This document shows positions 10,959 to 22,474 of a DNA stretch of 64,000 bases, in pieces. Source of the DNA: Abelmoschus esculentus. Lineage: Eukaryota > Streptophyta > Magnoliopsida > Malvales > Malvaceae. Position 1 is the first letter of the stretch. Each line of letters begins with the position of its first letter. The stretch spans positions 16,580,517-16,644,516 of the forward strand of contig JAUCBN010000005.1 in the NCBI GenBank assembly GCA_035048815.1, in the 5' to 3' direction. Made by a program: the position numbers and the translations under genes. The notes under the pieces are model-generated. The model did no database searches, was not told the DNA's origin, and saw nothing but the letters and a program-made list of their open reading frames with translations.

Positions 10959-12440
10959 AGTTGGATTGGAATGCTTGGATGTTACAAGAGTTTCAATGAA
11001 AGTTACAAGATTTGGGTATAAAGATTTTCAATGAAGTGCTTTGAAGTTGGATTGGAATGCTTGAATGTTGCTTGATGTTTCAAAAGTTTTGAATGCTACT
11101 TAAAATGCTTCATTTTATACCATCTTATTAATTTCTAGCCGTTGGGGTTGTTGGAGTTATAAATAAAGACGTTGGAGCTTCATCTCTCCATCATAAATGC
11201 ACTCTACAACAACTAGTATCGAAACACAGGATACCTATTTCGAAACAGACCACAAATAGAAAGAGACGTTGTGCATTTAATAGGAGGTATCGAAACAGTT
11301 TTCGTTACTACGAGAAAACTGTGCTCCTCATTATCGAAACGGGTACCGAAACGGACCAACTACCATTTAAAGCTTAACTAACACCAACGCTTAAAAACAT
11401 TTAATGCTCAAGAGAACCGTTAGAGATTATCAAGGGTATCGGGTATCAAAACGCTTAGTCATAATTTAAAAAAGTTTTAAAAAATAAAAGCTTGGTTTTG
11501 AAACAGGGTTCGAAACATTTCTTGGCAGTTTAGATTTGTTATCGAAACAGGGTTCGATACTGATGAACTCAAGAACATACATTAAAAAATAAGAACAAGT
11601 ATCGATACCAGTTAAAATGGTATCGAAACTCTTGGTCTAAAAACACTTGGAAAATAATTTTTATGTTCTTGATTTGACTTGAAATATAATTTTCAACTTA
11701 AGGACTTAAAAAACTTAGTTCAAAATAGTCCTTAAACATATTTGTTATATCAAAATCAATTTTAGTTTTACACCTTGTACCGATACACCCTGTCTAGAGC
11801 GAGCACAATAGATCTTTCTATAAGAGAAAATATTTCAATATGCCTATCCCGCATATCGATATAGATACCAATGCATCTAGAAGAGGAAATTCAGTATAGA
11901 AACTTGTCCCGATGGCTCCAATCCAATTCCAATAGTCTCCAACGATTAGGAACCTAATTAAGACTATAAAATAGACCTTCAAGCATCAACAACAACTAAT
12001 GATTTAAATGCCAACATGTCTATGGTTACAATTAGTGTCTTTTATGCATAATTATCATTATTTTTATAGGCAACGCTTGTGAGCTTAATTATCAATGTAT
12101 GCTCAAGTATTTAGGTTTTAGGTGAAAGCCTAAAAGCATAAACATCTACCTTGAGAGAAGATTTATTGTTTGCTTATTTATTTCTTTGTTTGAGAGGATT
12201 CCCAAAGCTTGTGTTGTAAGTTTTGGATGCTAGACTTGGTTGTAAGGTTACCCCTTTAAACTTAAAAGGAACAAATTTATAGTAAATTTGGAAAATTCTT
12301 AGTAGAAATCTAAGATAGTGGATGTAGGATTTGATTTGAAATATGAGCCACTCTAAAATTATTGTCTTATTCTTTATCTTTCCATCATAAATCACCCAAC
12401 AAACAACTTCTTCACCACTTAGAAGTCACTTCGGTTGTAA
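10959..12440. repeat. LTR-like sequence with TATCGAAAC clusters
   Basis: No gene. Variants of GTATCGAAAC, TATCGATACC and TTTCGAAAC recur at 11215-11640 and again at 11775-11900. The TTGGATTGGAATGCTTG block is repeated at about 10960 and 11047. The right part (12100-12440) resembles the 3' end of plant copia LTRs only loosely, so I leave the family open. Confidence 0.35.
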
Positions 12441-13277
12441 CATCGAGTCTAACATCATCCAACAATTGTTATATTCTTTTAATTACCTCTTAGTAGTGAA
12501 AGAAGATTTGAAGTGACATAACTTTTTTGATCGTTTTAATTTAATTAGAATGCACAATTTTTAGTTTGATTTTAAATTTGAACAAATTTAGATATATTTA
12601 TATAACTTACGAATTTAAAAATTTAAGAATAAAATTTAAAATATATTTTTTAAATTGGTTTAGATAAAATTTTATTCACACACTAAGTAAACTTATTTTT
12701 GTTCCCAAAAATATAATACTAAATTAAACTCTTTTTAGTTTTTAAAAAAGGGATGCAATTGAGAAGGAACAAAATCGATCTTTATCATTGATACAATTTA
12801 TTTTTTAAAATAGTCTGGAGGTGATTATAAGATGATATTTATTTATACATATTTTTAAGAAAATTCATACATGTTTTTTGCTCTTTGACAATTCTTGAAA
12901 TCTACAGCCATATTGGTTTTGTGGCATATCAACTGAAAATCAACGATCCATGCGTTGTTATAAAATAGTGATCTTTCGATAAGAAATATAATTTTTTTAA
13001 AAAAATTATATTAAAAAATTAAAATATAAAAATATTTTTAAAAATGTAAAATTAAAGGATAAATTGTAATGTTAACTATCAAACTATTTAGATATATCTA
13101 TTTTGAATAAACGAATTATAAAACTTTTGACTATAATTTTAGTTTAATTAAATATAATTAATCATGAATGATGACGTAGTCATTTTGTGTGAATTGGTTT
13201 GAACCCACTACCTCATAGAGAAAACCCATGCCTTTATCAGTGTTTAAAAAATAATTCTATGTAAATTGTTTGTGCTA
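12441..13277. other. AT-rich intergenic sequence
   Basis: Nothing recognisable: no coding pattern, RNA gene or clear repeat. Confidence 0.5.
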
Positions 13278-13288
13278 TTTAATATATA

Positions 13289-14150
13289 GGTAAATTACAT
13301 AAATGATCATTAAACTTTTAGGTTTGATTTATTTTGGTTATTGGACTTTTAAAATATTCGATAAGGTCATCCAACTTTTAGTTCGCAATCTATAAGGTCA
13401 CCTAACTTTTAGTTCCCATTCGATAAGGTCACCAAACTTTTAGTCGCATTCGATAAGGTCCCTGTTGTTATATACCGTTAAAAATTTGTGTTAAAGTTTA
13501 ATTTTTCTTAATAAAAATGGATAAACTACAATATTCATCACTTAACTTTCATCTCACTCTTATTTTGGCCATCAAAGTTTAAAATTTTTTAATTTAATAA
13601 CTTAACTTTTGAATTATTCATATTTTGGCCACCATCAAATGAAATAAATGGTTATACAAATTAAAAATTCATAAAATTAATTAAATAATCTAACAATTTT
13701 AAGTAAATTTTAATTTTTTAATTTTAGATCTTAATTATTAAAATTGCTTAATTCTCGATCTAACAATTTAAGTTAAGTTTAATATGAAAAAAAACATTTC
13801 CTGATTTTTTTAATTTGTATAATCATGTCATTTAAGGGTGGTCAAAATATGAATAATTCAAAAGTTAAATTATTAAACTAAAAAATTTAAACTCTAGTGG
13901 CCAAAATAAGAGTGAGAAAAAAGTTGGATGATGAATGTTGTAGTTTACCTATTTTTTATTGACGGTATATACGGTAGGGACCGTAATAAATGCGAACTAA
14001 AAGTTAAGTAACCTTATCGAATGTGGACTAAAATTTGGTGACCTTATCGGATATTTTAAAAGTTTGTTGGCCAAAATGAATCTAATCTAAAAATTCGATG
14101 AACAAAATGAATCTGACCTAAAAGTTCATTGGTCATTTATGTAGCTTACC
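13289..14150. mobile_element. Mutator-like MITE with 11-bp target duplication
   Basis: The left end GGTAAATTACATAAATGATC and the right end GGTCATTTATGTAGCTTACC are inverted copies with few mismatches. The inverted symmetry continues far inside (GATAAGGTCACC versus GGTGACCTTATC and so on), so the element is largely a foldback. TTTAATATATA flanks it on both sides (13278-13288 and 14151-14161). That length fits Mutator-like elements, which duplicate 9-11 bp. No transposase is present, so it is non-autonomous. Confidence 0.85.
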
Positions 14151-14161
14151 TTTAATATATA

Positions 14162-14544
14162 TATTATAATGTAGTAGATGCTAGAAAAAATATATTTGAA
14201 TTTTTTTATACTTAAATTAAGTTAAATAAAATATTTTCATGTTTAAATTGAATCAGTAAGAAAAATATTTTTTATATTTTGAAAATTATTAAATATTAAT
14301 TCAATTTAAATATAGCATATTATATTGAATATTAAATTGTTAAATTTAATCAATTTAAATAGATTTAAAAATATTTAATATAATAGACTAGATTTAAATC
14401 AAGTTAAATTGATTTAAATCAATTTAAAAAGATTCGATTTAATTTGATTTAAATATAGCCTATTATATTGAATATTAAATCAATTTACATTGATTTAAAA
14501 ATAATTTATATAATAGGATAGATTTAAATCAGTTTGAGTTAACT
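14162..14544. repeat. AT-rich tandem repeat, about 140-bp units, copy 1
   Basis: Units contain TATTATATTGAATATTAAAT followed by runs of GATTTAAATC. The period is about 144 bp (starts near 14317 and 14461). The same sequence recurs at 40035-40740 on the same strand, again right after a MITE end. Confidence 0.65.
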
Positions 14545-15190
14545 CGATTTAAATACTTTTAGTTCGCATTGGATAAGGTCCAAATCGTTATATACCGTTA
14601 AAAATTTGCCTTAAAGTTTAGTTTTCCTTAATAAAAAATGGATAAAGTACAATATTTGTCACTCAATTTTTATCTCACTCTTATTTTGGCCACTAAAGTT
14701 TAAATTTTTTTAATTTTATAAATTAAGTTTTGAATTATTCATATTTTGTCCACCCTCAAATGACATGGTTATAAAAATTAAAATTCATAAAATTAATTAA
14801 ATAATCTAACAATTTTTTAATTTTTTAATTTTTAATTTTAGATCTTAATTATTAATTTTTCTTAATTCTCGATCTAAAAATTTAAGGTAAGTTTAATATG
14901 AAAAAAGACATTTCTCAATTTTTTAATTTGTATAATCATGTCATTTAAGGGTGACCAAAATATGAATAATTCAAAACTTAAATTATTAAATTAAAAAAAT
15001 TAAACTTTAGTGGACAATATAAGAGAGAGAAAAGTTGGATGATGAATGTTGTAGTTTACCCATTTTTTATTGACGGTATATAAGGTAGAGACCGTATTGA
15101 ATGCGAACTAAAAGTTAGGTGACCTTATCGGATATTTTAAAAATTTAGTGACCAAAATGAATCTAACCTAAATGTTCGATGATCATTTAT
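14545..15190. mobile_element. Second MITE of the same family, truncated left and interrupted right
   Basis: It matches the interior and right arm of the MITE at 13289-14150, starting at CTTTTAGTTCGCATT. It stops at GATCATTTAT, ten bases before the expected end. The missing terminal bases GTAGTTTACC appear at 40025-40034, after 24.8 kb of nested insertions. Confidence 0.6.
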
Positions 15191-15229
15191 CACTATACAA
15201 TATATAACGGCTGTTCTAGTGATGTTTTT

Positions 15230-15490
15230 ATCCTAAGCGCCACAATATATGTCACATATATTGGCGTTTTAACACAATCGCCGTAATGAGTGTCTTCTTA
15301 TGGCGTTTTCTTAACAAACGCCGCAAAAAACATAGGTATTAGTGGCGTTTGTGACAAAAACGTCACAAATACATGTATGTACATTAGTGGTGTTTGTGAC
15401 AAAAACACCGCAGAAAGCATAGGTCTTAATGGCGTTTGTGAAAAAAACGCCGCAAACATATGTACATTAGTGACGTCTGTATAAACAAAC
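15230..15490 (+). repeat. Subterminal hairpin repeats, left
   Basis: Six units of about 40 bp, each with a left arm such as TGGCGTTT and a right arm such as AAACGCCGC. One unit has GGTGTTT paired with AAACACC, a matched double change. Confidence 0.65.
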
Positions 15491-16347
15491 GTGCAAATGA
15501 TTAACCTCATTTCCCTTCCCCTTCATCGCAGCCTTTTCCCATTATCCCCATTCCCCCTCCAAAAATTCTTGTACCGGTCAGAATCGAAGCCCTTACCGTC
15601 AATCACCGGAATTGAAGACCTCACTTTAATTGAAGCTTCCAGCAGTCGGTGCTTCTGTCTCGCCTGCACTCGTTTCTTGTATCTCAGTAGTTCTGTCTCG
15701 CCGACGCTCTCTGCCTATGATCAAACGGTTTGTTGTTGCTTACTATGAGAACGGATTTGTTATTTTGACTTATGATCTTATATTGAAACTTGACAGGGAG
15801 CGTAAAAAACTTAAATATTTTCATTAGCTGTCCTTTTATCTAGTATGTTCATCTATAACCAGGTTTGTCCTTTTATCTAACAAATGTGATGTATCAGAAG
15901 TTGTCATTAGCCTCAATGTAAGATTTTTTTTCTTTCATCGGTCCTCCTTTGTTGCTCCCATCGATTAGAAGTTTGAACTATATTATTCTGGATAAAATGA
16001 TTTAACAGAAATAGGAGTGGATTTATGCTTGAAATCTTACCGTTCATCATGTTCTTATAATGTTTAAGCAAAGACAGCCTGCTTCAAGCAAAAATAGAAG
16101 CTTGATTTTGTTAATAGTCTCTTTCAATTTCTTTTTTCAAAGAATTTATGTTTATGGGTCTGCATGGGTGCTAAGTTCTGAACTTGCACAGTTCTCCATT
16201 TTTTATTTGGCTTCTAAGGATAATATTTGAATACAAACAAATACGTATACAATTTGTCTTATTATTGTTTGTCATCTGTTTAGTTCTTTCTTATATTTGT
16301 AAACATGTTTTGTTCGAGTTATCTTTAGTAAAATATTCATCTTGCAG
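15491..16347 (+). other. Unidentified sequence, possibly captured
   Basis: Short open stretches at 15491-15827 are rich in Ser, Leu and Pro and match nothing I recognise. The C-rich composition around 15500-15620 differs from the surrounding AT-rich DNA, so this may be a captured first exon or untranslated region. The stretch before 16347 is intron-like and ends in TTGCAG, an acceptor site for the next exon. Confidence 0.3.
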
Positions 16348-16858
16348 GACTTTTATCTGAACTTGATGGAAGATAATAGGAAAATAACTCCCCGTGACTA
16401 CCTAGAGCTTGCTTTACGACCAGTTCAAGGTAGTGGAAAAGATATAGCTTCAAAGAATGAGGTAACACTTAACATGGATTTTAATTTGGGAAGAAAAGAA
16501 TTCAATATTAATTATGTAGGTGATAGATGAAAACTAAAAATGAAGTGTCTAAATGATTAACATGCAAATTTTGTTGCATGATTAAGCATGAAAATTATTT
16601 AGTAGACACTGATTATGCATTTTAATTGTTGATAGAGGTTTGAACAATGAAAAGAATCTGCAGAGGATTGATCAAATTTTGGTTAGTATCCAACTGTTTT
16701 CATATATGATATTCCCACTCTGATTTTCTATCATCCTTTTTGCCTCTTCTCCTCTCCTTCCCTCTCCAACTCCTTATTTTCCTTTTCATTTAGCATGTAT
16801 AATTTCTTTACTAAGACCTTATGTTTCATATGTTGCTTGACAAATTGAGGCCTGAATT

Positions 16859-19002
16859 TGTAAGCCCTAAAATTAACCTAATTTCTTAGATTAAAAGTTG
16901 GGATTTACTTTCTTAAAACTTGTTTTGCAAGTTAGAGTTTTCATAAATTAAATATAATATTCTAAAAAATTATTAAATAATTAATAATTTAAAATACTAA
17001 AAATTGATCATACAGATAAATTAAATTCAACCCAAAAGTTTAATAACATTATCAGTCCAGAAAATCCAAATAAAAATCCCTAAGTCCAAAGTTTAATAAA
17101 AAATAACATAATATCCGGAATAAATATGATTATTCTGAATCTGTAAAACATATGTAGAAAGTCTGAAATCAGGAACCTCCAAGTACCGAGGCCTAAGACC
17201 AAGTTCCTGAAACAGAAACTGAGAAGGTGTAAGCAGGGAGCCTACTGTGTCTCTAGTGTGCAGATAAACAGGATCAGATAACATAGCAGACAGATGATAT
17301 AATGTATGCATTAAATGCACCCAACATCGAACACCATCAGAAGAGTAGGTTCCCCTAAGCCACTCTAACTCTATCACACCAACAGAAGTAGAAACTCGAC
17401 TCGTAGGTGGAATCACTGAATATAAATGGTATCTCGACCCGTAGGTGGAGTCACTGAACAGAAGTGAATATATCACTGATCTTCCCCAAACAGATAATCC
17501 AACCAGATGCAATGTTATGAGCAGATACATATTCAGAATGCGTGCCTTAATACTAACAATAGGCATGCATGATATACAAGATCAAGTATATACTAAATAA
17601 CAGAGTATGACAATATGATGCGTGTACAGAGAATTACAGAAATGGGTAAAAAAACATCTTATACAAAAAAACAGAATCTACAGACATCGAAAAAACTATA
17701 AAGTAGCGGGAGAGACACACTAGAAGCAGAAAACTCAATGACATGATTGACCCAGATCGAGCAGGTTTAGAATCTATGAGTAACAATTATATCAGACACA
17801 CTACTATGCCACTAAACCATTAAATACACGAAAGGAAATAAATTGAAAATTCACGTGCGTGTCCCGAATGCTGATGAACAAGAGGTCGTCCAGGAGGAGA
17901 AGGAGGCAAATACTCAGGGTCTGAATCCACGTTACCTGAACCAAATGGTAAACCGATTTTAGAATCCAAAAAAGATAACTTCAAGATAAATATTCGAACT
18001 TAAAAGCCTAAAAACGACACTTCAGGTTCGAATTTCAAAAAACGGTCTACAAAATCAAACTCAGGATGTCAAAAAACATAAAATAGGATTGGGTCAAAAA
18101 AGTCAAGGTTGACGTCAGCATTGGCCAATGCTGATGTCAGCACTGGTCTATGCTGACGTCAGCAAGTCAATGTTGATGTCAGCAGATGACGTCAACATGA
18201 TATCATCGGGTCACGGGTCGAGTCGGTCATGGATTGGGTTCCAGAATTTTCCTAAGAAAATATGCAATTTTCCGAAAAATCTGAATTTTCCCAGATTTTC
18301 CGGGAAAATATGAAAAAATCCAAATTCTCTTAGGCCAGAATTTCACCGAATTTTGATGCTTTCTTCCTCAGATTTGATTTAACACTAGTTTAAACACTCC
18401 TACATCCCAAATTGAATCAAAAACAATACCAAAAACCTATTTAAATCCGGATTAAATAAAAACTCGTTACAACATTCTTCATCTTATCGAAACCAACTTA
18501 ACACAACTCTAATCAACTACAAACCGAACAAAACCAGAAGCAAAATCATTATAAACGAAACAAACACGAAAAGGAAACAAGATTGATGATTCAAGCCTTT
18601 CCAACACTCACCACTTAGGACGAATCGAAAGCCACAAAACAAAAACACCGATCACACACCAAAAGTTGGTTCGAAGCAAAAACATAAAGATCAAAAGGAT
18701 ATAACTCGGTTTGAAAAACTCAAGTAAGAAACGAATTAATTTAGGATTAAAGTAGAAGTTAAGGGAGAAATTAAATCTCCCGAATAAAATCTGAAATAGG
18801 GAAGAAGGAAGAAAATGTTACTAAAGAAGAAAAGGTGAAATTACCTAACAGGACCCTAAGGTTTTTGAAACTTCACACTCGAACCCTTAAGCTTACAGAA
18901 ATTACAGTTGTGTCACTGAAATTAGAACCAGAAATCCCCAATATATAGGGTTTCGAATTAGGGATTTAGGATTTCAATTTAGAGAAAAATTGGGGTGTTA
19001 CA
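16859..19002 (-). repeat. 3' LTR of the deleted chromovirus
   Basis: It ends with TGTAACACCCC (reverse complement at 18992-19002) and starts TGTAAGCCCT at 16859 on the plus strand. It contains three perfect TGACGTCA sites (18110, 18154, 18187) and a two-unit tandem block around 17392-17465 with CCCGTAGGTGGA. A 157-residue open frame on the minus strand inside it is not credible as a gene. Confidence 0.85.
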
Positions 19003-19014
19003 ACTCCCCCTTAG

Positions 19015-19034
19015 AAATTTCGTCCTCGAAATTT
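19015..19034 (-). other. Conserved hairpin before the polypurine tract
   Basis: AAATTTCG, a four-base loop and CGAAATTT, directly followed in the element's sense by the purine run next to the LTR (19003-19012). The same 20 nt occur at 34640-34659 and 59138-59157. Confidence 0.7.
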
Positions 19035-21944
19035 ACCTGGATCAAAAAGATGCAGATACTAGGCTTTGATAATAGATTTGGGCTCCCACGTAGCCTCATC
19101 ATAACCTCGATTACGCCATAGAACCTTAACCATTTTAATGGTTTTCCTCCGAAAAACTTTCTAGTCCTGAGTAATAATTTCAACGGGTTCCTCCTCATAA
19201 CACAAATCTGGACGAATCTCAAAATCCTCAACTAACAGAACATGAGACAGATCAGCTCGATAGTATCTCAGTACAGAAACATGAAATACATCATGAATAC
19301 GTTTAAGCTCTAGTGGTAACTCAAGTTGATAAGCTACTGGTCCAACTCGTCTGAGAATACGATAAGGTCTAATATAACGGGGACTGAGTTTGCCCTTATG
19401 GCCAAAACGGAGTACCTTCCTCCATTGACATACTTTCAGAAAAACCTCATCACTAATCTCAAACTCGAGATCCTTATGCCTCAAATCAGCATAAGATTTT
19501 TGTCTATTAAAAGCGGCCTTAAGTTGACCCCGAATCAACCTGAAAGTCTCCTCACCCTTATGCACAAGATCTGGTCCCATTAACCGGTGCTCATTAAGCT
19601 CAATCCATCCAATAGGGTACGACACTTACACCTACAGAGCCTCATACGGTGTTATCTTAATACTAGCCTAATAACTGTTATTATAAGCAAACTCTGTAAG
19701 CGGTAGGAAATCTTCACAACTGTCTCTAAAATCTAGAATACATCATCTCAACATATCCTCAAGGATCTGAATCACCCGCTCAGATTGACCATCGGTCTAA
19801 AGATGATATGTAGTATTGAAATTCAATCGAGTACCCAGAGTAGAATGCAAAGAACTCCAGAACTTTGATATAAACCTCGGATCTTGATCAAATATAATAG
19901 ACAAATTTATCCCATGCAACCGAATAATCTTAGAGATATCAAACCGGGCTAACTTACTCAGAGAATAAGTAGTTCTGACTGGAATGAAGTACGCAGACTT
20001 GGTCAACCGATCAATGATGACCCAAACAGAATCCTTCCTTGATGGAGTCAAAGGTAAACCATATTATAAAATCCATAGTCACACGCTCATATTTCCATAG
20101 AGGGATCTCAATATGCTATAGAAGCCTAGACGAACATTGATGCTCTCTTTTAACTTTTTGACAAGTCAAGATTTAGAGACAAAACTGGCAACGTCTTATT
20201 TTAGACCTTTCCACCAATACTTCTCCCGAAGATTCTTATACATCTTATCCCCACAAGGATGCATAGAATAGGGACTGTCATGAGCCTCCCGAAGAATAAC
20301 ATGTTTTAGCTCAAAGTTCCTTGGAACATAGTATCGGCCTCAGAAACACAAAACTCCATCCTGATCAATAGAAAAGTCTTGAGAAGTTCCCTCCTTAACC
20401 TCCGCAATACGATGAGCTAAGAAAGGATCATTGGCCTGTTCAGCCTGAATATCAGATATCAGAGTAGAAACAATACGGAGCTCTACCAACAGATTACCAT
20501 CCTCAAACAAACTCAACCGAGCAAACAGAGCTCTCAAATAAAAAATGGTGTTGCGAATCAAAGCATCCGCAACGATATTAGCCATACCAGGATGGTAGTC
20601 AATCTCACAATCATAATCCTTAAGAAGCTCCAACCAGTGTTGTTGCCTCTGATTAAGCTCCTTCTAAGTGAGAAGATATTAAGACTCTTATGGTCTATAA
20701 TGATATAACACTTCTCTCCATGGAGATAGTGTCTCCATATTTTCAGAGAAAAGATCACTGCCGCCAACTCTAGATCGTGGGTAGGGTAGTTACACTCATG
20801 CGGTTTCAACTGTCGAGAAGCATAAGCCACTATCTTCCTATCCTGCACCAACACATATCCTAAATCGGTGTACGAGGCATCACTATAAACTATATAGGGT
20901 TTCCCTGACTCTGGTTGTTTCAGGACAGGTGCTTCCGTCAGAACAGATTTGAGTTTCTCAAAACTCGTCTGCTAAGCCTCAGACTAAGAAAAAGGAACAT
21001 TCTTCCTCATAAGTTTAGTCAACGGAACGGCTATAGAAGAAAAGCCCTCTACAAACCTCCGATAATATCCGGCCAACCCCAGAAAACTACGGATCTCTAC
21101 CATATTCTTAGGTTGTTTCCACTCTATGATAGCTTTAATTTTCTTCGAATTAACCTGAATACCTTTAGCTGAAATAACATGACCCAAAAATACCACCTCA
21201 AATAGCCAGAACTCACATTTGCTGAATTTTACATAGAGCTATTTCTCTCTCAGAGTCTGTAATACAATACGAAGATGCTGCTCATGCTCCTCCTCAGACT
21301 TAAAATAGACCATGATATCATCAATAAAGACTAGCATAAACTGATCCAGATAGGGTCAAAACACCCTATTCATCATGTCCATAAATGCGGTAGGGGCATT
21401 TGTAAGACCGAAAGGCATTACCAGAAACTCGTAGTGACCATATCGAGTTCAGAAAACTATTTTAAACACGTCAGAATCCTTAACCTTGAGTTGGTAATAA
21501 CCAGATCTCTAGTTTATCTTAGAAAATACAGAAACTCCTCGAAACTGGTCAAACAGATCATCGATACGGGGAAGAGGATATTTATTCTTAATGGTCAATT
21601 TATTCAACTTCCGATAGTCAATGCACATACGCAGAGACCCATTTTTCTTTTTAACAAACAGAACAAGAGCTCCCTACGGTGAAACACTAGGTCGGATGAA
21701 ACCTCTATCCAGAAGTTCCTACAACTGAATCTTGAGTTTCTTAAGCTCTTTCGGAGCTATCCGATACGGTGTCATAGACACTGGAGTAGTCCCAGGATAT
21801 AACTCAATACCAAACTCCACCTTTTCTCACTTAGGGGGTATTCCTGGTAACTCTTCTGGAAAAACATTAAGAAACTCACATATAACCTGGATTTTATCCA
21901 TCCTAGAATCAGACTATCTCGGATCAAGGATATAGGCAAGAACA
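19020..21944 (-). pseudogene. Decayed pol of the deleted chromovirus
   Basis: Reading down from 21944: the end of the protease linker, then a reverse transcriptase with GFIRPSVSP, NKYPLPRIDDLFDQF, YGHYEFLVMPFGLTNA and VFIDDI at the catalytic site. RNase H is followed by an integrase with VIIDRLTKSAYFIPV and IIFDQDPRF. Last comes a chromodomain region ending in VNFEDEISKG. Many in-frame stops and several frameshifts break it (for example between 20340-20854 and 20984-21196). The order RT, RNase H, integrase, chromodomain is that of plant chromoviruses. It cannot give a working protein. Confidence 0.8.
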
Positions 21945-22474
21945 CTCTTTATCTTATCGAAACCAACTTAACACAACTCTAGTAAACTACAAACCGAAAA
22001 AAACCAGAAGTAAAACCACTATAAACGAAACAGAAACGAAAAAGGAAATAAGATTGATGATTCAAGGCTTACCAACACTCACCACTTAGGATTAATCGAA
22101 AGCCATAAAACGAAAACACTGATCACATACCAAAAGTTGGTTCGAAGAAAAAACAAAGAGATCAAAGGGATATAACTCGGTTTGAAAAACTCAGGTAAGA
22201 AACGAATTAATTTAGGAGTAAAGCAGAAGTTAAGGGAGAAATTAAATCTCCCGAATAAAATTTGAAATTTGGAAGAAGGAAGAAAACGTTACTAAAGAAG
22301 AAAAGATGAAATTACCCAATAGGACCCTAAGGTTTTTGAAACTTCACACTCAAACTCTTAAGCCTACAGAAATTACAATTGGGTCACTGAAATTAGAACC
22401 AAAAATCCTCAATATCTAGGGTTTCGAATTAGGGATTTAGGATTTCAATTTAAAGGAAAAATTAGGGTGTTACA
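21945..22474 (-). repeat. Truncated 5' LTR of the deleted chromovirus
   Basis: It aligns by eye with 18475-19002 of the other LTR over about 530 bp, from TCTTATCGAAACCAACTT to the shared GGGTGTTACA end. The missing three quarters include the primer-site side, so the deletion started inside this LTR. Confidence 0.8.

Larger units (their letters stand above)
16859..22474 (-). mobile_element. Tekay/Del-type chromovirus, internally deleted
   Basis: It is flanked by GAATT on both sides (16854-16858 and 22475-22479), a perfect 5-bp target duplication inside a GBP exon. The minus-strand order is: partial 5' LTR, pol from before the reverse transcriptase to the chromodomain, polypurine tract, full 3' LTR. 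Gag, the protease start, the primer site and most of the 5' LTR are gone. They were removed by a deletion joining pol directly to the LTR interior near 21945. Confidence 0.85.

Noticed and set aside
15191..15205. CACTA terminus at the left edge of the Pack-type element
   Set aside because: The edge starts CACTA, but the right edge lacks TAGTG and no 3-bp duplication was found, so I did not call the superfamily.
17093..17566. A 157-residue open frame on the minus strand
   Set aside because: It lies wholly inside an LTR, includes the tandem block, and is not kept in the related LTRs.
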